A stretch of 64,000 nt of DNA from Acanthococcus lagerstroemiae (GCA_031841125.1 CM063108.1:44662122-44726121), one strand, 5' to 3'. Positions 1 through 13,000 are shown, counted from the first letter of the stretch. Numbers and translations: made by a program. The notes: generated by a model not told the origin, from the letters alone.

Positions 1-318
1 GGCTAATTATACATATAGAGGAGAGCGTTTTTAATTATTATTACACACTGTGAATAAGAAGAAAACAAAAAAAGAAAATACAGACTTGTTGAAAAAATAA
101 AAATAAAACAAAATGAAATGAAACAAAAAAAAATTGGTACAAGTGCATCAGCCCTCCCCACCCCCCAAGGTCCCTCCAAGCGCTGCTTAAACTCTGGCCT
201 GTCGGTATCAAGTATGTCAACCTCTGCGCATAGTCCTAGGAATTTTCCAGTAATTCTTTCTATTGTTATTTATAGGAGAAAATTCCATGTAGTGGAAAAA
301 TTATCTTTTGCCTAGAAT
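1..318. other. AT-rich intergenic DNA, no gene seen
   Basis: Low-complexity A-rich sequence. The only open frame is short, proline/serine-biased and unsupported. No element ends were recognised. Confidence 0.6.
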
Positions 319-543
319 TCATTTTTGGAACCTCATAGTCATCCTGAACATTTCCATGAATAAGGTCAATACGAACATTCCAGCTGTTATTTCCCTTCTT
401 TTTTCTAATGCGTGAAGCTCAGAACCTGTTAAGATTTCTTCTTGGGATGACTTTTCTGGGTAATACTCAAAGTTTTCCAAAAAGAGATATTTCAGAAATG
501 TGGATTGTATTTTTTCAATTTTACTTATCAATTTTTCTAACAA
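319..543 (-). pseudogene. Probable LINE ORF2 C-terminal remnant
   Basis: A 74-codon minus-strand frame contains a block (IEKIQSTFLKYLF, then LHALEKRREI). It resembles the region just after the reverse transcriptase of jockey/I/R1-type LINEs, where a KIERxQKxFLRYL segment is followed by a LExRR segment. No reverse-transcriptase catalytic motif is present and the frame closes soon after, so this would be a short degenerate fragment. The assignment rests on pattern memory of the family and could be wrong. Confidence 0.4.
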
Positions 544-1695
544 TAATCATATTTTTTGAGATTGAGCTCAGCCCTGCTAAAAGGCAAATGTTCAGTATGA
601 AATTCCAATGTTGAAACTTTTCCCTGGAATCAACTATAAGTGACCAATATGTTTTCGAAATTTGCGACCTAAAGTTGCCAATTTTGATATTTAGGCGTAT
701 TAGATTTTTCAAGTCAATTTTACCCCCTCCCAAGCAGGGGAGAGGGGCAACTCCCTCAATCAAGTCAGGTAGATGGAAAACGTTGAGAAAATTTGAACCA
801 AGAACTGCAAAAAAAAGTTTTTGCCTGTTTTTATGATTTCAAATCTTCAGGAAAAACTCAGAATTTTTAGGAATTTTGTCTGCCAGTCCCGCCTAAGTTT
901 TCCCATCACTCCTAATACGATTTGCTTTGCTACTCTCCTGATCTTACAGAAGAATACGACTTGGATTTTTTGGCTGAAATTGAGGCAGAGTCAAAAATCG
1001 AATGCAAGATTCGAAATCATCAACCTAAGAAACTTCTGTTTCAATACATTTGTTACATATCTTTCAACCAAGCTCCATTTTGCCTTTTTGAAGGGCGGTG
1101 TTTTGAATTCGATCGAATCAAAAATCTGATGCTGTATTCGAAATCCTTTAATCAACAAAATCCATTTAAACCATTTATTGCTCAATTCTTTCCAGTCTAC
1201 AATAATCATTCTTCCCAGATCAATTATATGTTTGAGCCTCCTTTGAGGATTGAAAAAAATTTTTCATCATCCGGAAATGAATTAGATCCAGCTATTGAAC
1301 GATCTCTTATATCCCAAATCGATGTAACCATGCGTTGAAAATATAGAATAAGGAAGCTGATTCGTAAAACACATAATATGCGTAGCGTTGGGAGAGCCAA
1401 GGGAACCAGACCCCTAAAGATATTCTTCTCTTTTTTTCAAAACTTGTCCTGCTCTCCGAGTATTTACGGTCACAAAAATAAATGATCCCCGGCAAAAACT
1501 ATTTCCACCCTGACCCTTCGAGAATATAGAGGGAGGAGTCTAACATGTTTTCGCTCATCCGACTCACAACAGTGAGGACTGCCCCTTCCAATTATTTGAT
1601 CCACGCTCAAGCCCGTAGTCAGCCATCTGCGGTTGAGGCTGCTGACTGTTTACTAGGGGGGGGGGGGCTTGAGCGCCTAGGGTATACATATAATG
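544..1695. other. Intergenic, no supported gene
   Basis: Overlapping open frames occur on both strands, the largest 138 codons at 922-1338 plus. None shows a recognisable domain, splice context or codon signal. A poly-G run of about 10 bases lies near 1658-1667. Confidence 0.5.
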
Positions 1696-1937
1696 TGAAG
1701 GTGAAGCCAGGGGGCGAATGGGCTAATGCCCTCCAGGCACCTGAAATGAACGTAAAATGTGCAAAAATGAGCAATTTTTCGCTTTTGTAATTTTACCTTC
1801 ATTTTCATACAATACTCGTATAGTCCTCTAATATCGGCAATTTTTAAGAAATACCTCAATTTTCGACTCTTTCTTCCTTGAAAATCTTACTTTGCCCCCC
1901 CCCCCCGCTTCTTGGTAGAATCCTGGATACGCCACTG
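1696..1937 (-). mobile_element. hAT-type MITE, degenerate
   Basis: Read on the minus strand, the element starts with CAGTGGCGTATCCAGGATTC followed by a long G run, a common hAT MITE terminus. The other end is a diverged inverted copy (about 10 of 16 positions) next to CGCCCCCTGG. No convincing 8-bp target duplication remains. The hAT end is well supported; the left boundary is an inference. Confidence 0.5.
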
Positions 1938-2419
1938 AATCATGGGTAGAATAGCTGGGCTGTACATTCGAATCATTCGATGATACTGGAGGTTCTCTGT
2001 TCAGGCTTGAATTCGAAATAGTTGGATTCGAATCTTTATCGTCGCACTTTTGGATTTTACCGTAAACTTTTTCAGCCACTTATCGAATATGTTTAAAATA
2101 TATAAACCAAACATTCTGGATGAAAAATAGCAAATTTACAGTGTTAGAATAAGAACATTAAATTTGGATTCAAAATTCATAGTTAAAACTTAAAACTGGT
2201 GATTCAAATTATTGACATCCCATTGAAAAAAAAATTGAATACATCGTGTGAAAAAAGATTAACACTTTTACAACGATCAAAGTTTCGAACTTTTGGAAGT
2301 AATAGAATTTCTATTTCTGTGGACTTATCAAGTTACCAGATCTCAAACAGTCATTCAGGCATTTAGCCATCGATATTCACTGTGAACTGGATCGCGAGCC
2401 TACCACTGTGGTTGTAAAT
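1938..2419. other. Intergenic, nothing recognised
   Basis: AT-rich sequence with short frames only. No element ends or gene signals were seen. Confidence 0.5.
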
Positions 2420-2504
2420 TGTAATGCGGCACAAGAAAAAGGCCTGTGTGCCTGAAACTGTTGGATGGACACTCGGGCTCTTTTCTTGTGATACGTCACA
2501 TTAT
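2420..2504. repeat. Short inverted repeat
   Basis: CACAAGAAAAAGGCC at 2430-2444 is matched in inverted orientation by GGGCTCTTTTCTTGTG at 2475-2490, and the similarity weakens outwards. It may be the remnant of a small foldback element. No target duplication was found. Confidence 0.45.
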
Positions 2505-2683
2505 AAAGATCGACAAACACACGATTCGTCTATCTTTCAAAGCAAAATCAGTGTTGCCAGGTTTACAAACATTAAAATGTAGTGGAATGAAAAGTTTTGA
2601 ACCAAACTAGGGAGAAAAATACTATAAGGAATTCGTTATTTTTATTCACGAAATTTTTCCAGGGGGGCTCCAGCACCACTTAT

Positions 2684-2705
2684 CGCCCCTCTGGCTACGG
2701 GCCTG
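2684..2705 (-). mobile_element. hAT terminal inverted repeat fragment
   Basis: On the minus strand the sequence begins CAGGCCCGTAGCCAGAGGGG, a classic hAT MITE terminus with the purine-rich run next to it. The partner end was not found, so only this end is annotated. Confidence 0.5.
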
Positions 2706-5226
2706 TCCACGCTACGCCTATCGTGAAAAACTCTGTATATTACGTTCACATATTTCGAAGTATAATCTGTTGGTAAATACTGTTTCTGAATGTAGGAACG
2801 CTGACCATAACAGCTCTAATCCAGGTAGGATGTTTCTGCAATGTCGAAAATACCTGACAACTCGGCATCAGCGTATCATGCTAATTGTCTGTGAACTCAT
2901 TTACTAAGTGACTGTTCATTATTTTTATAGACTGCCCCAGACTGGATGAGGTGAATTGTACCGCGTTCAGTCTCATCAGGCTGTACCTTACACGGTACAG
3001 CAACAATAAATTAATGTTAAATTATGTTGCAGCTTGATAACGGAGCAAATGTACATCATTGTCTAGTGTAACAAGGCAGCAAGGTATTAAGCTCTTTCAC
3101 ACAGCAAACTTATAACATACTCAACAGTATTACACAAATGAGGCAATATTTGAGTGTGCTCTTGACAAGAGTGTCTTGTTACGATCGTTGACTGGAAAAT
3201 CTTAAACGCACGCTTGATAATTCAACGGCGATCCTCGAGACTGTACAACGTGTCATTAATTACTTTTCCGCTTACTACATTATAATTATTACAGTACCAA
3301 ACAACCCTTTAATCTTGACTAGTTGCTGTTTGTAAAAATCCAAACACCTTGTTCCTTGTTACAGTAATTATTACGAATATATTTAACAAAGGTTAAACTC
3401 AATATAATATTCGAAGAAACCGCGAACGCAAATGCTCTCATACTTGAATTCGTAGACTTCATAATGAACGGCAAAGAACATGAATCAGCCAACTAGTGGT
3501 GAGAGGGATGTGGTGCGGAAGACAACATTTAACTTAATACTAGTTTGTCCTTTAAACTACCGCTTTTCCATTCGCCGGAGAATTTGTATAACCTTCCCAC
3601 AATGCGAAAAGCTTAAGCGTATCTGCGATTATATCGAACAATCCGTGATTTAAGCCGAATTACTGGCTACATTTGCACGAAAATAAGATTATTATATTCC
3701 TCGAAGGTTTAGCATCGTGGCTGGAATCGAAATTACCGCTGCGGAAGTGACGATCAAATTTTCATTATTTATTTGGCAATCGCGGCAAATGAAGAAATGT
3801 TGCCGGATGCGGAGCCGCCGCCCTCGACCGTACTAATTTCGTACCTCTAATCGAGCGGATCATTTTGTAATTAAAAGTGTAGGTGAGCGCATAGTTCGAA
3901 GAGTCTGAAAAAGGATAAAACTATAAGCCCACAGACTGAATTATTCGCGGCTAATATCTTACACTAACAAAACTTTAACCCAACTCTCGCGCGAATTAAG
4001 CTCGCGCAGTAATTCGAGTGGACGTTTCTCGCCGCTCTAGATGATAACAGAGAGATTTTCCCGAAGTTGGGCAACCGGAAATTATAATTTAAAAACAAAA
4101 GGGAAGATTGGAACTGACTTCGGGGCGAAATGTGAAATAAAAATTGCGCGCCAAACAACTCGTGGCTAGTTAAAGGGACGTATAAAATTCGAAATCCATT
4201 TTTGTTGCGGGTTTCTTTACCCTGTCCGTGCATACGCACGTGTTACTGCGTTACTGGTCCCCGATGTCCCAGCGAAACCACCGATAACAAATCGCCTTCA
4301 ACTATACGTGGAAACTTGGCCAACCTTATGGAGCGTGTGGCCCTATAATCTGTACGGCATTTGATATCCCTCTGTAACTGAACAACTTGCTCATCAGCTT
4401 ACCAATGTTACGCACATGCTCTTCCAAATACTTTCTCGTCGCTTTCTTTTCGCTGTATTTATACTTGAACAGCATGGTCGTCTAACTTGATTGGATTACG
4501 AAGGAAATTGACTGTCCTCCTTAATTGCTTTTAAGTTAAGGGTGCAAGTAAAATAGAGAAAATGGTGGTTGAAGAATTACTGAAAAGTTTACCGGCATAC
4601 TTAACCAGAAGTAGCCTATTCTCCATGTCGCGCCCCTAATGGGAAACAATGTAACTGTTGAACATGCAATGTTCAGGAAATTCTATTGAAAATGCACAGT
4701 TTTTAGGAATTACAATTATGTGCCTTAATCGCGAAGAAGCAATCTGTTAAACTCAGAATTCTACTCCAGCTGGCAGTGGTTGCCAATAATGTTTTCAGAT
4801 TTTTCTAAAAACCATTCGTCCGGCTGCAACCAGTTTGCTGCCGAAGACCCTGAAAAGTATCCAGGCCACTGAAATAGCAGGTGGGTTAGGCCGGCACTTA
4901 TTTTTAAATTTTATATTTTTGAGGAGCGCCGGACGGTTTTGTGTTACATATCATGAAAGAATGACTTACCCAAAATTTCACTGAAATTGGTTAATATTAA
5001 GCCGTGTTACAACGAGGTTGAAGTAAAAAAACAAAGAAGCGCGAGGAAGCGCATTTGTGCTCGTTACAACACGCGACGACATAACGCTACAGTCGCTACA
5101 TTGGTGTCGCGTTATTTAATTATTATGTTACACTCTTTTCACGGATCGAAATAATATTTTTTAGGTATTTATTTATTATAACATTCTAAAGAATGAGAGA
5201 TTGACAGGATTTACAGAATAGGCTAC
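2706..5226. other. Intergenic, no gene seen
   Basis: About 2.5 kb with no convincing open frame (largest 91 codons at 3964-4239 minus, unsupported). An imperfect inverted repeat lies at roughly 5004-5075, where GTGTTACAACGAG is paired with CTCGTTACAACAC. The stretch at 3.4-4.0 kb is less AT-rich and could hold regulatory DNA, but nothing specific supports that. Confidence 0.5.
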
Positions 5227-5319
5227 TCAGAAATATGAATTTATCTGTATGTTTTCATTTTTTTTCAGTTCTTCGAGAGTGCTTGATGTGGGATATTTTT
5301 TTCTGTAATCTTGAACGAC
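5227..5319 (-). other. Predicted last exon of the 5.2-7.6 kb gene
   Basis: The exon follows a TTCATTTTCAG acceptor. Joined to the donor at 5390/5391, it continues in frame for 30 codons (start VVQDYRKKYPT, end INSYF) and stops with TGA. A clean in-frame 71-bp intron supports a genuine eukaryotic gene structure. Confidence 0.65.
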
Positions 5320-7642
5320 CTGAAAATGAATAATCATCACAGAAAGGAAAAAAAACCTACCACAGCCTACCTCATACAAATTATAGTTACCTTGAAAATA
5401 TACTGCTTTTGTTTTTCGTCTTTTGAAATTTCCTTATGATATTCTTCGAGCAGTCTGATCCCTCTTTCGGCGCTATCATTCACTACTTTCAGTTTTTTAA
5501 TTATACTTCTTCCTTCTTGATAGGCTGGACATTCACTCCATTCATTCACGGGCTTACTCAGAAAATCGCAGCTTATTCGGAATGGTTTAAAAAGATTTCT
5601 TGTTCTTCCTGTGACTAGTTTCTCCAAAATTCTCGAATTGTCGTTTTCTAAAAATTCCTCCACATCCTTTTCTTTCAGCGTCAGTTTCTTAAAGAATTCC
5701 TGACACGTGCTTTCATCATCACTCTCCTCAGCATCGTCATCTCTGTCTTCAAAATCTGCATTCATCTTCTTCACCATATTTGATTTTGTTTGGTCGTCAA
5801 GGTGCGTATCAAAAAAGGCAAATCCTACAGTTTCTTCATTCAGGTAATACAAATGGTTCACAAATTTCCGGATACATTTCTTCGCGATATTTTCATTTAT
5901 TTCTTTATATCGCAGCATCTCTCTCAACATTTCCAAATCATTTAGCGGGGCTTGTTCTGTTTTGGTGGCGTCAAACCAAAACCGCGAGTAACATTTCACT
6001 ATAAATCCAGCAACTTCTATCAATTTTTCCTTTGTATCTTTATTTAAATTTGGAAACTGGCGTTGGAATATTAAAATTTTCAAAGTGTAAATTGCCTTGG
6101 CCATCCACCTGGCCGAATGCATTGCGCCTGGTTTTGAGAACTTGAGGCCACGTGGAGGGGTTCCTCCGAGAAATATGATAATTAATTCTAAGAACTCTTT
6201 ATAATCATTACGTGGCTGCTCTTCCTGAATTTTCTTGTTGGCGTAATCTAACAGTTCCGAGGATTCGTCTCCTATGATATTTCTAATTCGCAAATCCGCT
6301 AAACCAATCATAAATTTATCTTGCTCCACTTTCGGCCAAAATTTTTGAAACTCTTGAAAAATTTTTACCTCTGGTCCTTTGGAAGGTCCTACAGTTGAAA
6401 AAGCCGCCGCCAATATAATTTCAAAAATATGATGTCTGCAGCCTAAAAACAATATCTCTTCCAATCTTTTTTTCGAGTAGAGAGCAAGCTCCATTGAATC
6501 GTCCGGTGTTCGAAGCTGTCGTGTCGAATGAAAAAGCCTCAACTCTGTTCAGTATACCATACTCTTCTAACGTTTCAAAAACCGCTGACGAAATTTCTAA
6601 TCCTGTTCCCGCTGGCAAATCTGGCACATTCAAAATTTGTTCGGTATCTGGTGCTGTAGCAATAATTGCCAAACGATCCTCTTTTTGCCCACGAACTCCA
6701 TCTCCTAAAATTTTGCCGTCCCAGTGAATAGTTAATGCGCTCGAACCTAATAAAAAATTGTCCATGATCTCAGCAGTGGCGGATTCTCGGTACTTTTCTC
6801 GTTGGAGCCGAACAGATGTTCTATTAATCACAAAATCAGAAGGATCTAATCCTACTGCCTCTAAAACTGCAACCAACAGGTGAACTGCCTCTCGGGAAGA
6901 AACTTTCATTTTATCAAGGATAATTGCTAGACGAGGAGTTAGAAATTCTTTTCGCGCTCGTTTCTTTTTTGGAACGAAAGAATGCTCTTCTTTAACAGTC
7001 TCGGCCTCTTCAACAGTATCTATCTCCCTTTGGCTCACTTCTTCACTTCCGAATTCATCATCACTACTCGAATCGTCCTCAAACTGACTCGAAACAATTT
7101 TATTTTCTAATCCTGTCGACATTTTTTTTTCAAATCTATATAACTTAGCTAATCTGTTCAGAACTCTTACCTAAAGTCCTACACACCTATAATGCAAAAT
7201 CTTACCTGTCACGCTTGATGAAGGTTGCTGTTTCTGTCTCCTCATTTCTTCCTGTTCTTTCCTCTTCTTTACACGCTCTTCTTTCCTCGCTAATACGAAG
7301 TCCGCCCCTAACATACATCCAGGTCGCCCTTTCTCTCTTTGTTTGCAGAGGAATTGTTTATCTTCCTCATTCGTCATTCGTCATTCGCATTAGCGCATCT
7401 GTGATGGCTATGTCGAAAAGATCATTCAGGCCTTCTTTGAATGCAGTTCTTAAATTTACGTAATACTCAGTCGATCTTGCTTTTGTCTGCTGTAGAGATC
7501 TTAATTGATCGTATAAACCATGCAATTTCATTCCAGCTTTATGGGGTTCTTGCGTAGGAATTCTAGCCTTCTTCCAGAATATAATACATTCCTCAATCGG
7601 TGGGTACCAATTTTCGGCCCGTAAAAAGCAAAGTAATTTCCA
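5227..7642 (-). pseudogene. Frameshifted copy of a multi-copy arthropod protein family
   Basis: The function of this family is unknown, but its organisation is recognisable. The upstream block (about 7642-7206) encodes an N-terminal region with FWKKARIPT and EDKQFLCKQREKGRPGCM. It is broken by a 7-bp tandem duplication (GAATGAC) near 7376-7390 and ends at a GTAAG donor (7205). The second block runs from about 7122 to 5391. It holds an acidic/basic N-terminus, SFDTTASNTG, then GCRHHIFEII and SARWMAKAIYTLKI, a layout reminiscent of RNase H-fold transposases. Its two frames (7122-6421 and 6542-5391) join only through a +1 shift at a T5 run near 6452. A GTAACT donor after codon AAG (5391) splices in frame to an AG acceptor at 5320. 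That opens a 30-codon last exon ending TGA at 5227-5229. Two frameshifts suggest a pseudogene unless they are assembly errors. The acceptor between 7205 and 7122 is unresolved. Confidence 0.7.
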
Positions 7643-9029
7643 TTATGGAATGTCTGGATTACAGCCCCTGCAAATGTCCGACCTACTTCTCCTATGTCCT
7701 TAGCTATTCACGCCGCTCGTTGGGTTAGTGTGAAAGGCTGCTATCTGCAGTTTTTTCACAAAGTGACTTTTTGGTTTCGTTGGATAAAGAATTTTTCATC
7801 TACAAGCTAGCACACGGTAAATGATGAAATATTGCCTCAGTTCAACAGGAAACGCAAAAAACAAAATGGGTCAAAATATACTACTAACAAAATTTATCAT
7901 ATGAAAAGGTTTAACTAAGAATATTATAACAATGCTCCAACATTCAACTAGGAATCCATCTCAGAGATGAAAACATTCCACTGTTTTTTTACTTGAATTC
8001 CGAATGATTTTTCCTATTAAATTAGTGAAATTGAACATATTTTATTTTAAATTTAACAACAAAAAAACCAAGGCAAAGTTATTCGAATAATTATTTTCTC
8101 GACTTGAATTCTGGAAGATTTTTCCTATTTTTTGAAGTAGTATATTATATAAACCCATTACGGCTCTCTTTACCACAAACTGTTACTGATGGCTTACTGA
8201 CCAATTGAATCTTCCTTCCACTGATTGGGTATGACATGGGAGGGAAAACGGGGAAGGTACACAAACTGAGTGGACGTCTCAGGAAAAATTTATATAGGTA
8301 CAGCAAGAAGAAAAATATTTTCCAGTAAAAAAAAAAAAACATGAACAGGAAAAGTGACGAATGAACTGTAGAAAGACAAATAATCCCGAGAAAAAAAAAT
8401 CACGACATATCAGTATGAAAATCACGAACCATATTTAAAACGCCCGTGAATTGTCAGGAATTTAATGTTTATGACAAATGAAAAATTATTTAAATTAAAA
8501 CTCCATATTTTCTGGGAAGTAATAGCATCTTCGGCTTCTTGCGCCGTCTGAAATGTCTCCCGTTTTAACCAAATTCGATTGAGTCGTCTCTTCTTCGGTG
8601 GCGGCGGCGGTGTAAAATCATCATCAACACTGGAAGCATTTGATCAGGGCAAAAATTGGAGAGGAAAGTCGCGCGTGCCATACCGCAAGGTCAGTGTAGA
8701 AAGCTCGCGATTATTGTGCAGAAAATTGTAGTGACACCAAGATACAGGTACTATAAAAATAGATTGTTCAACACAGCCAGCAATAACTAACCTACATGTA
8801 ATCAGTTACGAATATGTGACACTTCCATCATTTCGTTTTTCTCACTCCTGAACATGAGGAGAAACATCTACTCAGCGATGGTACTCGCTAATAATGTTTT
8901 GAAATGTGTCACGTCTTTGAATACAAAAAAAAAAAAAAAATTAAATGAATAAATAAATATTTCATTACTCTCCTGTGGAAAAAAAATATCATTTTTTACT
9001 TTCCTGTGCTATTATATAATCCCCTATTC
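7643..9029. other. Intergenic, no gene seen
   Basis: AT-rich DNA with poly-A tracts near 8329-8339 and 8923-8940. Short frames only. No element boundaries were recognised. Confidence 0.5.
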
Positions 9030-9440
9030 AATATCGACAATCTACAAATCTTTCTGGAAAAAATATATCGGCTGTCCAACATGTTTTCTATACAAAATTC
9101 GATATCGATTGCCTACTGAATTGTCGATCCAAACTTAAATAGCAAATAAACGTGTTGATATGTCAATTCAATCATTATTACCGTAAGAACTATTTACACA
9201 TATAATTAATTCGATATGAGATAATTTCAGACTAGTGTCAAATAATGATGTTTAAGCAACAGCGTAAGAAATGTAACAGGAATTATAAAATAGAAATGTC
9301 GGGTGAAATGTCGAGCCTAATGTCAACACTGACACTTATTTCACTGTATCTTTGATGAACATTTTGATCACAATTTCAGTGTCGACTATGACTATGTTAC
9401 TAACGATTGTTGTTTCCGTCGACAAATTAATGGAACCATT
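9030..9440. repeat. Scattered TGTCGA-type motif array
   Basis: The motif TGTCRA and its complement recur irregularly about every 20-40 bases. A similar array lies at 12.6-13.0 kb. Such arrays often mark subterminal parts of DNA transposons, but no matching terminal inverted repeats were found, so the origin is open. Confidence 0.35.
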
Positions 9441-9674
9441 TGACATGAGTACAGCTGCGTCATTGTTTTGCTATATACAGCTAATGAAAACTGTAAACAA
9501 AGTACACTTGTATCATTAATCCGCTGTACACAGCATAAAAACAGTCGGTACAAGTCAGTTGGATTATTGCTCAACTAGACACACCACGAAAACAATTGGC
9601 GCATCATGGTCTTGCTTTATGCAGAATGAAATCAGTCAATGCAAGTGCAGCTGCCCGATGCGCAAAATCCCGCC

Positions 9675-9786
9675 AGTGACCCGGGTAACTAGAGGGGAAC
9701 CAAGGGTAACTGACGAATTTCTGGGTAATCTGAGAGTAACCGAGGGTTGCAAATGGGTAACTTTTCCGAGGGTAACTGATTGCGTA
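9675..9786. repeat. Degenerate GGGTAAC direct repeats
   Basis: About six copies of GGGTAAC or a close variant lie 15-25 bases apart in the same orientation. It is a small minisatellite-like array inside otherwise featureless DNA. Confidence 0.5.
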
Positions 9787-10312
9787 CCTCGGGATGCCTA
9801 AGATCCCGACGTCGAAGTCCCACGCAAACGAAAGTATCTATTCAACTTAAGAGCTACTTCATTTCTACATACGTTTTATCTCAAATGCCAATCCCTCTTG
9901 CTAAGTGACTTTTACTTTGCTCAACCATTACATATACAGTACGCGAATGCGGAAAAGAGTTTCAGAATAAGATTTCCAGGTGATTCAATTTAGGAAACAA
10001 GATTCAGTCCAATTTAAGCAACTTCCCATTTTTTGTACTATCATGGCTGCTAGAGCAATATCCGAACGTTGCAGCAAATCTCACTCGGCAAAATAAAAGC
10101 TTCGATTATGCATAGTTTCCTGATGTAGAACATTATTTTGTTTAATTACTTTGCTTTGATAGCCATCGTTCGGAAATTTGGCCAAAATTGGCGAAAAATT
10201 CATGTTTTCCAAAATAACTGCCGAACAATAACACGAACTTGTTATCGCAGCGATTTCTCTCTGTGAACTAAGTCGCTACACTAATAGACATAACTGGAGC
10301 ATCTAGATCAGA

Positions 10313-10448
10313 GGGGGTATAATAATACACTATTTTGTTTTCAGTAAGCGCCCGTCGATGCCGAATCCGACTATGCGGAGCGTACCGCGTAGTCAATTCG
10401 GCATCGACGGGCATTTTTGGAATCAAGATGGCGTATTATTACACTCCC
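10313..10448. mobile_element. Foldback MITE-like palindromic element
   Basis: Two arms of about 65 bp fold into a long hairpin. The inner arms 10351-10378 and 10385-10411 differ at only two or three places around a 6-base loop and share CCCGTCGATGCC. The outer arms share TAATAATAC next to GGGGG/CCCCC-type ends. This is a typical small foldback element. No target duplication is obvious. Confidence 0.7.
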
Positions 10449-12600
10449 ATGTAAAATCTAGTAGCCCTAACATAACACGTCATTGGAATTGGCGCGCTAC
10501 CTAGCGGCAAACGCGATAAACTAATGGTGGTCCAACTTTGGTGCCGGTCCAATATTGGCAACCCTCCCCTGTATGGAAGATAATTATTAAGAAGCAATGT
10601 GACCGAGTTGGACGAGAACAACTCAAGTATTTATGGATCCGGAAAAGTGCAAAATACATTAAAAGTTGCTTAAGTACAAGAAAAATCAAAAATGAAATTG
10701 ACTAAAAATTTGCGATAATTGTGCAAATAAATGAATCATATCCGCGAATGACTTTTTAAAGTCTTTTTAAGTCGAAGGAGAGAGCGTAAAAAATTCGATG
10801 TTTTCAGTTTTCCATCGAGTTCTCGCCCTTCCCATCGTCTTGGCGCGCGAGTATTTCTAAGACGAGAAAAATTAACATTTCCTAACCGAGGAAATTATCG
10901 CACCGAGAATGAAATCAGATATTTACGCGGGAAAACTGAGTGAGGAAACAGCTCTGCTCGGCTCTCCGCGCCGCGTGCCCAAATCACGCGGGCGGGTGAA
11001 CCGGGGTCCTTGAAAACAAACGACGTCCATTTGCCCCAGATTTTCTAATTTACTTTTTAACGTTTATTTGTGATTTTGTATAATTCGTTGCAGTTCAACT
11101 GTTGTGCTGTCCGGGTCTCTTTTTTTCCCTACGTGTGCTGTTGTTTTAATTATCGTTTCGACGTTGTGTAAAGCGAAACGTGGAACTGTAGTTATTTTTA
11201 ATTATTCGGAATTTCCCTACTCGGCGAGCAGGGATCCGTTAAAACGATTTTGGTGTCGGAAAAAATCATTATTTATGCAGATGCCTTAAAACCAGCTTGT
11301 CCTGTAGCTGATTTGGTCGGTGGGTTCCGGGTTGGGGAAAAAAAAGGAAGAAGAAAAACAGCAAAGGCGTCGGTTTTTTTTTAAGGCGCCCAGACTGTTA
11401 TTACAAAAGTTCTTAAGCTAACAAAAATACAGCCTGATTATTTGGCTTGCAAATTTACGTTTTCTTTTGAGAAATGCACGCGGAAAATTTCGATCATTTG
11501 TTCGAAACCGCGGTCAAGTTTTTTCATTATGAAACTCGGCGAAACTCAAGCCGACTCTTATTTTGTGATGATTTTAGGTTTCATTTTAAAGCTGTTTACT
11601 TTTTCCTGTATTGGAAAAGGGGAAAGTAATCTTGCTTTAAATAAACCATATTATTTACAGGACTGGAGAATACTGTGGATGTTTGATTTTCTGAGGGATA
11701 GAAAGATTTCAAAAGTTTTTTAATACAAACTTCACATTTCACAGTTAAATAAATCAAGAGTCACCTCTTATCGTCCTCCCCCAGAAAAAAGTTCACTTCA
11801 GCGAGTCCTTCCTCGTAAGTTGCAAGTCTGCCCTGATGTGCTGCATATCCCGCACTGTGGGTTGAAAGACAACTTGAAATACGAAGAATACAAATTTAAC
11901 GTACAAACTTCATATTTAATCATCAATTTTGATTATTGTTCCTGATTTTGGATTCATCCCAGATACCCCCTGCGTAGCGGACGGAATTTTAATTATTTTT
12001 GATAAAGACGTTTACTCCCCAAGACATACGCTTTCTAATCAATAGCATACCCAAGAATTCTCGACCTGTTTACTCATAAAAATGTTCGTATCTATATAAT
12101 TTATAATCATACTTCTGGTGGAACAATGACAAATTTGATTTTTCAAGTGAAACCTTTATTCAGAAATTCAGATATGTAAAAAGAGTGCATGAATTCAGTG
12201 ATACAAAGACATTAACTACCGTTGAACGGCAGATGTGTTATTGAATTCAACTGTTTTTAGGTTTATATTCCAAATAATAATGAAATAACTAGTCATATAT
12301 GGTCTGATTTTATCTGGTAGGTAATGTGCTTATTTCATAGGTACTTTTACTACTTTTACTGTGTCTATTGTAACAACGATGTACCGATAGGACTTATATC
12401 AATTGTTTTTACACGGTGCAGTGCTGTTCATTTTTTGTGTATTCCAAGTCCCCAATTTCGGGTTCCCATGCCACCCAAGTCGCCATTGTTTTATCATGGG
12501 CGTGGAAGTCAGTAGTTGCATTGACTTTTCCCTACATGCGTAGGCATATAAGGATTATGACAATAACTTAATTTATTCTAAATTATTCAACCTAAACTCT
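10449..12600. other. Intergenic; GC-richer patch at 10.9-11.1 kb
   Basis: No gene is supported. The patch around 10900-11040 is CpG-rich compared with its surroundings and could be a promoter-like or first-exon region, but no start codon, splice site or downstream exon can be tied to it. Confidence 0.4.
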
Positions 12601-13000
12601 CTGTCAAGTAGACATATCAATGCAAATGTTAATGGTACAACTGGATCTACTTTTGTTTACACTGATGAATATTGATAGGAATGTCGATATACTTGTAGAC
12701 AATAATGTCAACTGAAATGTCGACTATATAAAAATTTGTCGACATCTACTGAACGCGCGTCAATTCGCTGTACACTACAATGTTTATAGTAATGTCGATA
12801 CTTGTAGATACTTGTCGATTAGAATTTCAACTGCATTCTACATTTACTGAATACTTGTTCATTATTTTGTTTATGGAGTATACGACACCGTCGACAGTAA
12901 GCAAAGCATCAACATTTGTATCTGCACTGCACTTGAAAATGTATTAAAAATTTCCTGGATTTTAATACTGACATTTTTGTCAACATTTCCATACGCACGT
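12601..13000. repeat. Second TGTCGA-type motif array
   Basis: Copies of ATGTCGA/GTCGACA recur irregularly, as at 9.0-9.4 kb. The two arrays lie 3.5 kb apart and could be the subterminal parts of an old DNA transposon. No paired ends were found to confirm this. Confidence 0.35.

Noticed and set aside
922..1338. 138-codon plus-strand frame
   Set aside because: No recognisable domain, and frames are open on the opposite strand too; not enough to call a gene.
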